NCBI GenBank assembly: GCA_036768485.1
Contig: JAVLUZ010000572.1
Location: forward strand, 372,001-436,000
Length of the DNA: 64,000 nucleotides
Source of the DNA: Mermis nigrescens
Taxonomy: Eukaryota; Nematoda; Enoplea; Mermithida; Mermithidae
Direction of reading: 5' to 3'
Shown piece after piece: positions 11,199-21,243 of the stretch. Both the position numbers and the translations under genes were made by a program. Numbering within the stretch: the stretch's first letter is position 1; every line of letters begins with the position of its first letter. Under the pieces are notes generated by a model that was not told the origin of the DNA, did no database searches, and saw only the letters and a program-made list of their open reading frames with translations.

Positions 11199-13500
11199 TT
11201 GGAGGTCCCACGGAGGTTCCCTCCTTTAGTTGCTAGCTACAGCCGAGCTGATCAATCATCGTAAAATTATTTTTCGATTCAAAAATCTATCATTTTGGCC
11301 ATCTAAAAATGTGTAACATTTGTTCAATTTTGTTGTTGTATCGACCGCGATTGTGGTAGTGCGCAATTTAAGTAAGCGTCCGTGGTAAAGATTTTGTGTA
11401 TCGTAGGAAGTCATCGTTATTTTTCTATTTCCGTCAACTTTTATCGACGAAGGCAGCTCTCACGCTCGCATTTTTCATAAAACGTCGACCTATTTAATGA
11501 CTCATCATTTTTCTCTCTTGACGCATTGTAATCGTCAGTGTTTACCTACCTGCTTAACCACGTACGTTTTGCGCTTTAGGCTTAGTCCTACCTGTTTTCG
11601 ATCATTTCACGTCAGGTATATCTTACTTCACATAAGGAAGTACTATTTACGTGGAAAAAAGCTGTTTTTCGGATCGACAAAGGCCAAATTCAAACATTTA
11701 TTTTGGGAAAAATTTCTGACGTACTGAAATTTATTTTACCCAAGGTCACATTTTTCGACATTTTTGATACCTAAAAATGGCAGGAAAAGGTTTTGCGGAC
11801 ACTGCCCGCTAAATTGAAACCTTCTACGCCACCTACTTCAGCTCGCCACTACCTACCGTGCCTGTTGACTCTAATAGCGCGAGTAATTCTGCGAGTAATG
11901 ACACAATTATGAGAGACGTAACGACTAAGGCGAATAATGATAATTGTTACCCGCGTCACTACATGCCGCGAGTATACACAGTCTGAAGATGAACTATCTG
12001 AAAGTACCATGCGATCTCGCATTAATCAACTCTTTGTTAACTACAAGATCGGACCCTAATATTGACAATTCATCAAATCATACAATGATTGATAATACGA
12101 CTACCATTAACACGGCAAATAACCCTGAAACCAGTTCGGAGCGCGAGAAAATCCCGATTCTGACGTAGAAAAGTAATCATAGTCGCAGCATGAATGCTGA
12201 CAGAGAGCGTGCTAATGCTAATGTGACTAATGATCTTATTTTGAAAGCGCTACAAGCTATTCATTTGCAATTCTCGGACCTTTCTTACGCGCGCTGATCA
12301 AGATAAAAAGGAGAAAATGCGGATGAAATGCGGTGAATTGCGTCTCTGGAGCTAAGCACTATGCTTAAACCCCACCAGTTCTGAATCACATAGAAAATAA
12401 TGTATCTGAGCGCGTCAACCACTCAATCGATAGCGCAAATTTTTCTGAATTTAATGCACAAAGTGCGAATCGTGCGGCAAAGTACGCATAGGGCATCTTC
12501 ATTGTTGTCCACTGGCAACAGCGCATCAAATTCACGCTCACCTTCAGAAACCGTTCCCGAAAATATCATTCAAAATTGTACGAATCGCGCGTCTGAGATT
12601 TCTAATTTGTCACAGAATCCTGTAGACACGGGTTTGCAACCAGTGCAAAACTCAGCTGGCTTTTTCGGAGAATATACCTACGATTTCGTTAGAAATAAGC
12701 CGGTATCGATTTCGCAGACGTCGCGATCTCGGCCTTCGCTGCCCTTAAATCGTAATGCACCTTCCTTCGTACCTAATCCTTCTATTGCGAACTCGCAACA
12801 ACAATTGAACCCACCACCGCTGCAGTATTTTCCACCTCAAGGCGAAATCTTACCAAATAATTATGTACCTAATCCTATAAATGTGGAAATACCACCTAAT
12901 AATCCTATTTTGCATTCTTCTCTAATATCGAAATGCAACCTGTTGAGATAAACTTATCTGGCATTAATAATGAATCTGCACATCTGCAAAATGAATCTGC
13001 TCCCTTATCTGAATCGTCTAGTAGGAAAAAACATGTCAAATTCTCTGACGACAGCTCATCTAGCAGCTATGATCGCCCGCGCAGTCGTCGCTCGCGTCGC
13101 AAAGTCGATCAAGCAGACGACGTCACCGCCATAGTTCAGGTTCTTCATCTGGAAGTCGTGGTGGTGACTCGCGTCTCGCTGATTCCTTGAATTGCGGACC
13201 ATTTTTGCAGCAGATGCAATTTGCAATTGCAAATAAAAAATTTTTTTGATGGCGATAAATCGGATATAAAAGCATATTTTGCAGAATTTGAATCGCTTGC
13301 CAATACCTATGATATTACAAGGCTAGACTGTCTAAAATTCGCAACTGGATTTCTTGACCCTTATGTTTTGCGTTTATACCATTCGTTACCTGCTGATATA
13401 CAACAATCTTATTCGAAAATGAAGCAAGCGCTAATAACCGAATTTTGTCCAGTGGACAATCGCGCGCTTTTTTAATCGTTTTTTGTCACACAAAAACAGC
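11199..13500 (+). pseudogene. Decayed gag region of the LTR element
   Basis: Several overlapping fragments in shifting frames make up a broken gag. A frame at 12400-12951 is rich in Ser, Pro and Asn. A Ser/Arg-rich piece (12933-13190) includes 'HVKFSDDSSSSSYDRPRS'. The best piece, 13221-13475, is capsid-like with 'FFDGDKSDIKAYFAEFESLA' and 'LDCLKFATGFL', as in Ty3/Gypsy Gag. Breaks occur in homopolymers, for example the A-run near 13236 and the T-run near 13470. The frame is lost just before the gap. Confidence 0.75.
11200..11213 (+). promoter_or_regulatory. tRNA-Gln primer-binding site
   Basis: TGGAGGTCCCACGG follows the 5' LTR after one base. TGGAGGTCCCAC is complementary to the 3' end of eukaryotic tRNA-Gln (...GTGGGACCT plus CCA). 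This is where minus-strand synthesis would be primed. Confidence 0.8.
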
Positions 13501-13600
13501 NNNNNNNNNNNNNNNNNNNNNNNNNNNNNNNNNNNNNNNNNNNNNNNNNNNNNNNNNNNNNNNNNNNNNNNNNNNNNNNNNNNNNNNNNNNNNNNNNNNN
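13501..13600. other. Assembly gap (100 N)
   Basis: Exactly 100 N, the usual placeholder for a scaffold gap of unknown size. The missing pol of the LTR element could lie here. Confidence 0.98.
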
Positions 13601-14030
13601 TAGTACCTTAACTCTTTAATGGAACAAGGGGTTAATTTATACCCAATCTACAAATTTTTCAATTCAAAATTTTTCTAATTGCAGGGACTGAAGGAGGCTG
13701 ATGGGACAGCGGATGAACTGTCCAAGACCGGAGTTCATCATTACTTGGGCAACAATATAGTTATCCCTAGCGCCATTGAGTGTTGCTCGAGAGTTTTCCT
13801 GATGCGAACAAGGTCATGCGTTGACCGTTACCGGTTATCAATATTTGTTATTTTTCATTCTTTTTATTTTCGTTTTTCACGTTTGCTCAGGATGAGGCAT
13901 TGCGGGCCCGCCGGAGATGAGGCGTTGCGAACGCCAGAAGTCGAGTTCTAGAGCGTCGCCGACGCTAGTGTTGATGTTGTACCCCCAAAATTCTCCACTT
14001 CGTTTCAAATTTTTTTTCTATACGTCAGAG
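13601..14030 (+). other. Internal 3' region of the LTR element
   Basis: Sequence between the gap and the 3' LTR. It has a frame at 13679-13951 with no recognised domain and a GC-rich part with repeated GATGAGGC(A/G)TTGCG. A clear polypurine tract next to 14031 is not seen. Confidence 0.5.
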
Positions 14031-15080
14031 TGTAACTGCGAGTTACACGTATAGGCCGAACCTGGCTTAGCAGTTCGCGATAGCCATAACATAGCCAATA
14101 CTAGTAGCTATCTATGATAGTGCACTGTGGGCTATACCCAGGATATTTCCATTATTTCCCCAAATTTTCAATAATAAAACATTTAGATACTTGTCCGAGT
14201 AGCATAGAGTTAAGTGTATGATAATAGTATTGTTTCATGCATGCCGCTTGTGTAATCGATAACATTTGATCTGAGATGAAAGCTTATCAGTATTACGTTA
14301 ATTTGATCTTTGTTTAATTTACTGTAATGGCCCTTGAGGCCAGTGTACGTAACGTTGTGAATTTAGTCTGCCTTTTGGTTTTTTTCGTTGGCCGGTTGTT
14401 TGACTGTATAATCTGTACATTTTCGTTTTCATTTGTGTATTTTGTTGTCCGGCTATAGGCCATTAATTCTGCGTCGAATTAAAATGAGAAAACCTACCCC
14501 GATGGTTCTGGTTATACCAAGGTTAGGTCGGCCATCCACCCTTTGTTGAGGACTTCCACCCATCTAGTGGACTGATAGGTAAATTTTGTATGATAGTTTA
14601 TTTTATTCGGAAATCACCAATTTATTTCTCAAGCCAAAAATTGATCAAAAAAATATTATTTAATCTTTAAGGATGATTGATCAGTGTAGAGCTCGTTGTT
14701 GTTGTTTTCATTGTTCAGCGTGCTACACAAATTAGGAACCAAAAACATTTCTGATCAGGCACTGATTGAAATAAGTTAAATAAACAACTTGAGCTTGAGA
14801 TAGGTCAGCTGACTTCCGCGGCAAACACCGAGACTAGGTAGGTAGCCTTGGGTCTTGGGGCGTATCTTTGCGAGATCGCCCGACAGAAGCAGCCAGCAAT
14901 ATTAGGTGAGGGGATCAAAGCCGTAAGGTCTGTAAGGGTCAAGATGAAAGCCATTCAGAGCCGCAGTCGGGACCAGCACTAAGCGTAGACTTAAGTATCT
15001 ACGTACCTAGGTAAATCTCGAAGGTAATGTATCCATTCTATGCCGATTCTTTGCAGACATAGGGCGGCTCTGCATTTACA
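14031..15080 (+). repeat. 3' LTR
   Basis: About 1050 bp, matching 10155-11198 throughout with scattered substitutions and small indels. It begins TGTAACTGCGAG and ends GCATTTACA. Confidence 0.9.
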
Positions 15081-15237
15081 CGAAGCACCAAAAATTGTGG
15101 GGTCAATTGGGCAATATCCAAAAATACAAAAATTACTCTGTTGTGTTCAGCTTATGATAAACTTTCATCAGAAAAAATTATTGGATTAAACGTACACAAG
15201 TATTTCAATTGGCATATTTCTGTTCAGTTATTATCTT

Positions 15238-15519
15238 ATGTATTCGAATTCAGATTATGGCTATCGGGGAAGAAGTTATGCTTGTACAATACGGCACGAT
15301 ATTCAATTAATGATGTTACAAAAACGGCGAAACGGTCGCAGCATCCACAAAGAAGTGACTTCTGATAAACGTGTCGAAATAAAAGTTTTCAACAAAGATG
15401 ACCATTATTATCCTGAATCACCGAAAGAATTTTGTGTTGTTATGTTTCGACATTCAAATGAAGAGAGCAAAAAAGATCATCCGCTTCCTTTACGCGTTGT
15501 TTCCTCAAAATGGTTATAG
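15238..15519 (+). CDS. Unrecognised small open frame (93 codons)
   Basis: The ATG-to-stop frame encodes 93 residues, including 'RVEIKVFNKDDHYYPESPKE' and 'FRHSNEESKKDHPLPLRVVS'. Composition is charged and not low-complexity, unlike most chance frames nearby. No family is recognised, no intron signal was assigned, and no neighbour explains it. It lies about 160 bp outside the 3' LTR and may be part of an older repeat or a gene fragment. Confidence 0.25.
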   Translation: MYSNSDYGYRGRSYACTIRHDIQLMMLQKRRNGRSIHKEVTSDKRVEIKVFNKDDHYYPESPKEFCVVMFRHSNEESKKDHPLPLRVVSSKWL

Positions 15520-16479
15520 CTTTGTCCGCTGATTTAGATTAATGATCTTTTGTTTTGTATGTTATTGACTAATTGCTTCGTTATTACGATTACAGCAATT
15601 ATCCGTATTTTGGCTCTGAATCATGTATTTCGTACTAACAGCACACTCAAAATAAATCAATTAGTGTAATACTGATAGTTTAATGCTATTTATAAATTAT
15701 TTCAATGTACTGCGGTACCACTGACCATACCGCTTGATCCATTCGGCGCTTCTCTTTATGGAAATAGGAAATTGATCAGTGACTCAAATCAAAATGACTG
15801 GTAGTCTTAACTCTTTTTACCTGCGAAAATACCACTGGCAGATTTAAAGCAAGGGCGGGAGGCTGCCCCTGTCGTCAAATGATTTTCAGGCTCAATGAAG
15901 ATCAGATGTGTATTCTTGGATGATTTTAGCCATTTTTGTCATCTTTTTTCAATTTTTTCCGGTGCTTTGTGCCAGATAGTACTTTACTGACATTTACTGA
16001 CTTTTGTAGTTTAAAAACTAAAATTAAGGCCAGAAGTGTAGTTTTAGTGACTGTCGGCAAATTTCGAAAATACAAAGTGAGATCAATTTTACTTCCATTG
16101 TGAAATCTTAATGTAGTTTATTGTTAATCGTATTACTGTAGTAAATTTGCCCTACATATTTTATTCATTTTATGTTTCTCTACTTGTCGCTCTGTTGCAC
16201 TTTAAACATCGGTCGTTAGATTTGAGTTAACACTTTTTGTTTGTTTTGAATTCGTGTTTTATGCAACTCGCGTGTTATGTGGAACAATATGTATGCTCAT
16301 GGCTTAAATATGATCATTTATATTACATTGCACTAACGTCGTTATTTTCCGTGTAAACTAATTTGAATTGTATGTACACTGGCGCTGAGTTCATCGCACT
16401 CCCCAGATAGCCAAATATCCAAATAAAACGAAAATATCCAACAAGACCCTCCTCCAAAATTTCATTTTCAATGCACATT
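15520..16479. other. No gene recognised
   Basis: No supported coding region. Short T-rich and A-rich stretches and a 'GGTGCTTTGTGCC' word related to the hairpin repeats are visible near 15961. Confidence 0.45.
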
Positions 16480-16722
16480 TTATGATGTACGAGGGAGATT
16501 CTTTCTTAAATTGCAATTAGCTTCAAAACGGTATCCATTTTGATAATACGTTTTTCTTAATCTCGTAAACGAGATAGTCAAAAGCCGGAAACTAGTTGGA
16601 AAAATGCTCGAAGAGCACTGGAAAGTTATATGTTTTTGTTCTTTTAAAGAGTCAAAAGTGGAGCACAAGCTGCTCAAAACTACGTTGATACCCACAATGA
16701 AAATCAAAATGGACTGAAGCAT
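16480..16722 (-). CDS. Signal-peptide-like open frame, inverted copy 1
   Basis: From the ATG at 16722 the frame reads 'MLQSILIFIVGINVVLSS' followed by a cysteine. This is a hydrophobic segment of about 18 residues as in a signal peptide, followed by a polar stretch with another Cys. The part up to about residue 44 lies in a 173-bp segment repeated identically and inverted at 18115-18287. Beyond that the frame continues with different residues to a stop at 16480. It may be a first exon of a small secreted protein or a chance frame in a repeat. Confidence 0.25.
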   Translation of the reverse strand: MLQSILIFIVGINVVLSSLCSTFDSLKEQKHITFQCSSSIFPTSFRLLTISFTRLRKTYYQNGYRFEANCNLRKNLPRTS

Positions 16723-16763
16723 CTTGATATTCACCCATAAGCAAACATATCTCCGCCTTTTTT
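16591..16763. repeat. Perfect inverted duplication, arm 1
   Basis: By eye all 173 bases are the reverse complement of 18115-18287. Similarity stops abruptly at both ends. The spacer is about 1.35 kb. No known transposon termini are at the junctions. Confidence 0.9.
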
Positions 16764-16853
16764 CTTTGATTTACATAAGGAACACAAATTGAACCGTTGT
16801 CCCTTAAAACTTGTAGCAGTTTCGAACTCATTTTAATGTTGTACAGTTAGTAC

Positions 16854-17099
16854 CATAGGTGGGCGGGGGGGGTGCAAAATTTTTTCATAGTCAAATATTG
16901 GCCTTAAAAGTGGTGCTATGGCGGAAAAAACACCATTTTTGAACGTTTCTCGTCGAGCTCTATTGATTGGCATAAAAAAACTCGGAAAAAGTGAAAAAAA
17001 TTTAAAAAATGAAATTCTGGGGGGTGTAGCTGGGTTTTTGTCATTTTTCGTTGGGTTTTTCGCCTTCTGGGGGCTGCATACCCCCCACGCCCAGGTATG
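16854..17099. mobile_element. Family B hAT-type MITE
   Basis: The ends are CATAGGTGGGC and, inverted, CATACCTGGGC. The family B body contains 'GTGCAAAATTTTTTC', 'CACCATTTTTGAACGTTTC' and 'TTGATTGGCAT'. Flanking 8-mers GTTAGTAC and GCTAGTAG agree at 6 of 8. No transposase. Confidence 0.8.
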
Positions 17100-17272
17100 G
17101 CTAGTAGGTATTTAAAGCGACGGTCATATAAGATACCTACATAAGTAGATAGGTGTGTGTATGTAGGTAGTCTGATAGTTTGTTTCCTTACTAGGACTTT
17201 TCAAAACAGTTTCTGAACTGCAAGTTTTCATTACAGTTTCTGATCTATCGACTTAGTGTACTTGTCATGCTA

Positions 17273-17509
17273 TAGTCTATTTCACGAAACTTTGTGCATG
17301 GAAATCAATTTTCAACGATCTAGCGAGAAGCTACAAAAGTGGTTTCTAGGCAGCTTACTGTAATAAAATTTTGTAAAATAAAACTTTGTTTGCTTATCGA
17401 TTGCTGTGCGCAATATCATGGTTGCTGCTTCAGTTTAAACCGCTTTTGTAATCGATTTAAATTCACTTTTAAATTTAAATCCATGCAAAAGGTTCCGTGA
17501 AACAGACTG
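17273..17509. mobile_element. Tc1/mariner-type MITE (237 bp)
   Basis: Terminal inverted repeats are TAGTCTATTTCACGAAAC (left) and, inverted, CAGTCTGTTTCACGGAAC (right), with TA at 17271-17272 and 17510-17511. A relative is at 51731-52380, and partial relatives lie at about 17760-17990 and 39440-40035. Noncoding. Confidence 0.85.
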
Positions 17510-17759
17510 TAGTCACAATTGAATGGTTTCCAAGGGAATAATTATTTATTATTGACTTATATTCTGACAAAGAAACGTGTTTTTAAAACTGAGCTTTTTG
17601 ATTGTGTCTTTATTGATTTTGATTGAAATTTTTTCTTCATAATTGTAAACACTAAATCAGAATTTGAAAAAATTTCGAGTGACTTTAAAATAAATCCGAA
17701 TTTTCATTTATCTAAGCACACAATTTCTCATTATCTTCACTACAGAAAGCCTCCAGTCC

Positions 17760-17992
17760 ATTTCAACATACCTCGTGCATGGACAGTAGTTCTCTAGACG
17801 ATGTAAATCGACTACAGAAACCTGAAGCAACAATGGCGATTCTGTGCAAAGAAATGAGGAATTATATGAAGTTTTACTGTGCAAAGTTGCATTACAGTAA
17901 TCTACGTGGAAACTACTTTTGTAACTGCTCGTTTAGATCGCTGAAAATTGATTTCCATGCACAAGGTTCCGTGAAATATACTATACAGATTC
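17760..17992. mobile_element. Partial Tc1/mariner-type MITE
   Basis: The right part matches the 17273 MITE: 'TTGATTTCCATGCACAAGG' then 'TTCCGTGAAATATACTATA'. The left part is rearranged. The 109-residue frame across it is not considered a gene. Confidence 0.6.
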
Positions 17993-18114
17993 CCACAGTC
18001 CCAACGGACAAGTTTGGCCATTACAATACTCGCGATTCAAGTTTAAAATTTACAAAACTTGATTCATGTATAGGTACACAACTACACGATTTGGCCATTG
18101 TTACATGACATACG

Positions 18115-18287
18115 AAAAAAGGCGGAGATATGTTTGCTTATGGGTGAATATCAAGATGCTTCAGTCCATTTTGATTTTCATTGTGGGTATCAACGTAGTT
18201 TTGAGCAGCTTGTGCTCCACTTTTGACTCTTTAAAAGAACAAAAACATATAACTTTCCAGTGCTCTTCGAGCATTTTTCCAACTAGT
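18115..18287. repeat. Perfect inverted duplication, arm 2
   Basis: Reverse complement of 16591-16763 without a visible mismatch. Confidence 0.9.
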
Positions 18288-18404
18288 ACTAAATTTGGCC
18301 GGGACCAGGGCACACTGTTTACTATAAGCATAAAGTCCACTATAACGGGGTGCGCTATAACGAGCGCCGACTGTACCTGCATAATGATTTTACTGAAATT
18401 TTAG
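18156..18404 (+). CDS. Signal-peptide-like open frame, inverted copy 2
   Basis: The ATG at 18156 opens the same hydrophobic N-terminus as the minus-strand frame at 16722 ('MLQSILIFIVGINVVLSS'), with the same Cys-containing continuation. After the duplicated arm ends at 18287 the frame runs on with unrelated residues ('GCAITSADCTC') to a stop at 18402-18404. Only the duplicated part is shared, as expected if it were an exon or part of a repeat. No splice site was assigned. Confidence 0.25.
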   Translation: MLQSILIFIVGINVVLSSLCSTFDSLKEQKHITFQCSSSIFPTSTKFGRDQGTLFTISIKSTITGCAITSADCTCIMILLKF

Positions 18405-18879
18405 TAGGAATCTCTATGGACAAGTAGGTACAACATATCTACTCGTAAATCAACAGGAACGAATGTAGGCAGATATGTATGTACATACGTAGCTTAGCTA
18501 GCTAGCTACGAATACTAGCGCGTATTCGTGCCTGCACAGCTCAAAATTTTTGAATTGGTTTGAATGGATGACCTTCGATTTTCGGTCCTAAAATGACCAG
18601 AAAGCACATTTTCGCTGAAACGGAGAGGGTGGGAAGCAGCCGAAATAGCAAAAAGTATATAGCACCAGAAATTCAATTCAGGTTATGTCCTAGATTCTGG
18701 GATGGGGTTCAGAATACGCATGAGCGTATGGAGTGACTAAACCCCCTCAAGAATTCGGCGTACCCCCTCCAAAAAATCGACAGGTCCCAAGAATTGTTGA
18801 ATTTATGGCACGTTCGCCCTTTCGCATCCTCCACCTTGCGCCCATGTGTAGTGGGTGTTATTTATAGGGAACAATCGGC

Positions 18880-19260
18880 CTTGGGTGGGGGAATTTCCCG
18901 TACATGCATGTATTTAGCAGAAATAGGCTGCAACCATACCTGGGCGTGGGGGTCAGAATTCAATTTTCCAAATTTTTTGGTGCCAGTAGATAGTGCTCCA
19001 TAAGAAACGTTGAAAAATGGTGTTTTTTCGCCATACGACCATTTTAAGGCCATTTTTGACCTTTGAAAAATCTTGCACCCCCACCCAGAATTTTGGTGCT
19101 GCTCACCTAAGGTTGCAACAGCAAATTGAGCATCGTGATTTGACGACCGCACATGGGCGTGGGGGAAGATCTGGTCTAGACCCCAAATCGATAGACCCCC
19201 CGAATTAAACTTTTGGCCCATCACAGACACCAGAATTTGGCTGCTGCCCATTTATGGTGA
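18880..19260. repeat. Family B and family F repeat fragments
   Basis: The segment has the 'CCAGTAGATAGTGCTCCATAAG' relative of family B and ends 'GCTGCCCATTTATGG'. The part from about 19145 belongs to a related family (F) with 'GGTCTAGACC' and 'GACCCCCCGAATT', also seen at about 21311, 25495 and 41180. Overlapping frames here are repeat by-products. Confidence 0.55.
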
Positions 19261-20130
19261 CAATCAGATATGAACGGGAGGTTTAGGGGAAGAACCCAGA
19301 ATAGTGTGACAAAGTTACTTTATTGAGAATTATTCATTTACTACTACTTTAAAAGTATGCACTTTTCTGTCTCATGATGAAAGGAATTATCGTAGAAATT
19401 CCAAGACGCGAATCAACCTACGAATTCGTAATGCGTCATTCAAAAAGCATATATAAAAAAAGAAACTTTCTCGGTATTCGACTTTGAGACTTTTCTCGAG
19501 CTAGCTTCCCACTTAACAGAATCTCATGACCGATTCGTCATATATTCTTGTGTTTAAATATCGTTGCTAATCGTTGAATATGCGCATTATAACTGAACCA
19601 TCATCGCAATAGAAAAATGGGAAATTTTCTCGGGAAAATGACGACAGAATGGACGAAAATTGAAAATTTTTTGCAGTTTCCAATTGATCAGAAACAGTGT
19701 AATTAGGCAGTTTTGACGCTATTTCAGCGCTTATCCCAATTTTTAAGGTCATTTCGGTCTAAATAGCTAAATTTTTAACTTCCCTCACACCCAGACCGGC
19801 TGATTTTCCCCTCAGATCGGTCATGTGCATCCACGGTGACTGACGATACCCAAACTCGTTTGACTTTACCATGACCATTTGGAGCTTGAAGGGTCTGAAA
19901 ATGATCGTGAAAAATTCAGGTACCTAAGGGCATAGCTCAATTTTTTTACGTTTAGCGACATTCGATATCTGCATAATCCCTGCGCGAGTCGGAATTACAA
20001 ACAGAAATACAAAAAAACCACATGTACCCGGAAAATTTGATTTCTAAAAATTCCTTCATTCTGCTCGATATTGAGGTCGATGAGATATAGGTGACATACA
20101 GCTCGCCCATACCATAAATGTGAGTTTTTT
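19261..20130. other. No gene recognised
   Basis: Nothing with coding support. The 61-codon minus-strand frame at 19567 has no family resemblance. Confidence 0.4.
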
Positions 20131-20138
20131 ATTCTGAA

Positions 20139-20370
20139 AAAGTGTGGGCAGCACCGAAATTCTGGGGGGTTTGGGGTGTAAGATTTTTCAGAGGTCAAAA
20201 AATGGTCTTAAAAATGGTGGTATGGCGAAAAAAACAGCTTTTTCAACGTTTCTTATCGAGCACTATCCATTGGCATCAAAAAATTACAATAATTATTCTG
20301 GGGGGGTATTTTGGTTTCTAAGGGGGTAGTCGAACTTCTTGGGGTGCATACTCCTACGCGTGGCCACAGA
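20139..20370. mobile_element. Family B MITE with degraded ends
   Basis: The body matches family B ('GTGTGGGCAGCACCGAAATTC', 'TTTCTTATCGAGCACTATCC'). The right end is altered to 'CCTACGCGTGGCCAC'. No TSD was found. Confidence 0.65.
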
Positions 20371-20389
20371 GAGAAACGCGTCACATAAG

Positions 20390-20656
20390 CATACGTGGGC
20401 AGCAAACAAATTCTGGGGGAAGTGCAAGATTTTTTGAAAGTCAAAAAATGGCCTTAAAAATGGTGGTAGGGCAACAAAAACACCATTTTTCGACGTTTCT
20501 CATCAAGCACTATCCATTGGCATCAAAAAATTGCGAAAAAACGGAAAAAAATTTTTCAAAAAATTGAATTCTGGGGGTATTTTGATTTCTGGGAGGGGTA
20601 TTTTGGTTTCTGAGGGGGGGGGTGCATACCCCCCAAACCCCCCACGCCCAGGTGTG
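20390..20656. mobile_element. Family B hAT-type MITE with perfect TSD
   Basis: Terminal repeats CATACGTGGGC (left) and inverted CACACCTGGGC (right) are bounded by a perfect 8-bp TSD, CACATAAG, at 20382-20389 and 20657-20664. This copy defines the family ends. Confidence 0.92.
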
Positions 20657-21120
20657 CACATAAGGCGCAGGGCACCTTTATAAAATATACATGCGCTTCT
20701 TTTTACTAAGTGACCTAAATGTTCAATCAATACGCAACAAGCATGCTACGCAATTACAATATTTGCGATATCACGAGTAAAAGTACTTACAACGCGCCTC
20801 CCGCACAGCAAAAGGGTCTAAGTACAGTTTTGATTTTTTTGAGAAAAACGAGTTCAAAGATTTTAACTTAGACCTTTTAGTGTACTTAGACCCTTTAGGT
20901 TCTGACATTTTGCGCAGTGAATTTTCATTATTATGGTACGAGACCATGTTTAACGTGTAGAGATCCTCGAGACGAATCGAATGATATGTCTAACTCCATT
21001 TTGACCTGAGGATGCACTTAGACCCTTTTGCTATGCTAGTGACGAACGGAATGACAGATGAACGCAAAATTGAAAAGGTTAAAGTACAGAATTGCATAAA
21101 TGAGTGACAACGCGACCGAT

Positions 21121-21243
21121 TCAACAGCCTTTATACTTTTCTGCGCCAAGCTTGGCAAAAGCTACTTTTGAATTGGGAGCCTTCATCAACACTTCAGTAG
21201 ATAACCATTGGGTAATAGCGAGCAACTTGTCAAGGTCAACATT
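21121..21243 (-). CDS. HMGCL: HMGCL last coding exon
   Basis: Encodes 40 residues beginning 'NVDLDKLLA' (human GVNLQKLLEAG) and including 'NSKVAFAKL' (human SSKVAQA), then the stop at 21123-21121. The acceptor is ...TTCTAG before AATGTT, phase 0, matching the phase-0 donor of the previous exon. The middle of this exon is the least conserved part of the protein. Confidence 0.88.
   Translation of the reverse strand, partial: NVDLDKLLAITQWLSTEVLMKAPNSKVAFAKLGAEKYKGC

Larger units (their letters stand above)
10155..15080 (+). mobile_element. LTR retrotransposon (gag remnant, pol not seen)
   Basis: Two direct LTRs (10155-11198 and 14031-15080) start TGTAACTGCGAG and end CATTTACA. A primer-binding site matching tRNA-Gln follows the 5' LTR by one base. 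The interior holds a decayed gag with a Ty3/Gypsy-like capsid segment, then the assembly gap at 13501-13600. No protease, reverse transcriptase, RNase H or integrase is visible. GAAG occurs at both outer edges with a one-base offset on the right and may be the target duplication. The LTRs differ by many small indels, which points to an old insertion. Confidence 0.9.
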
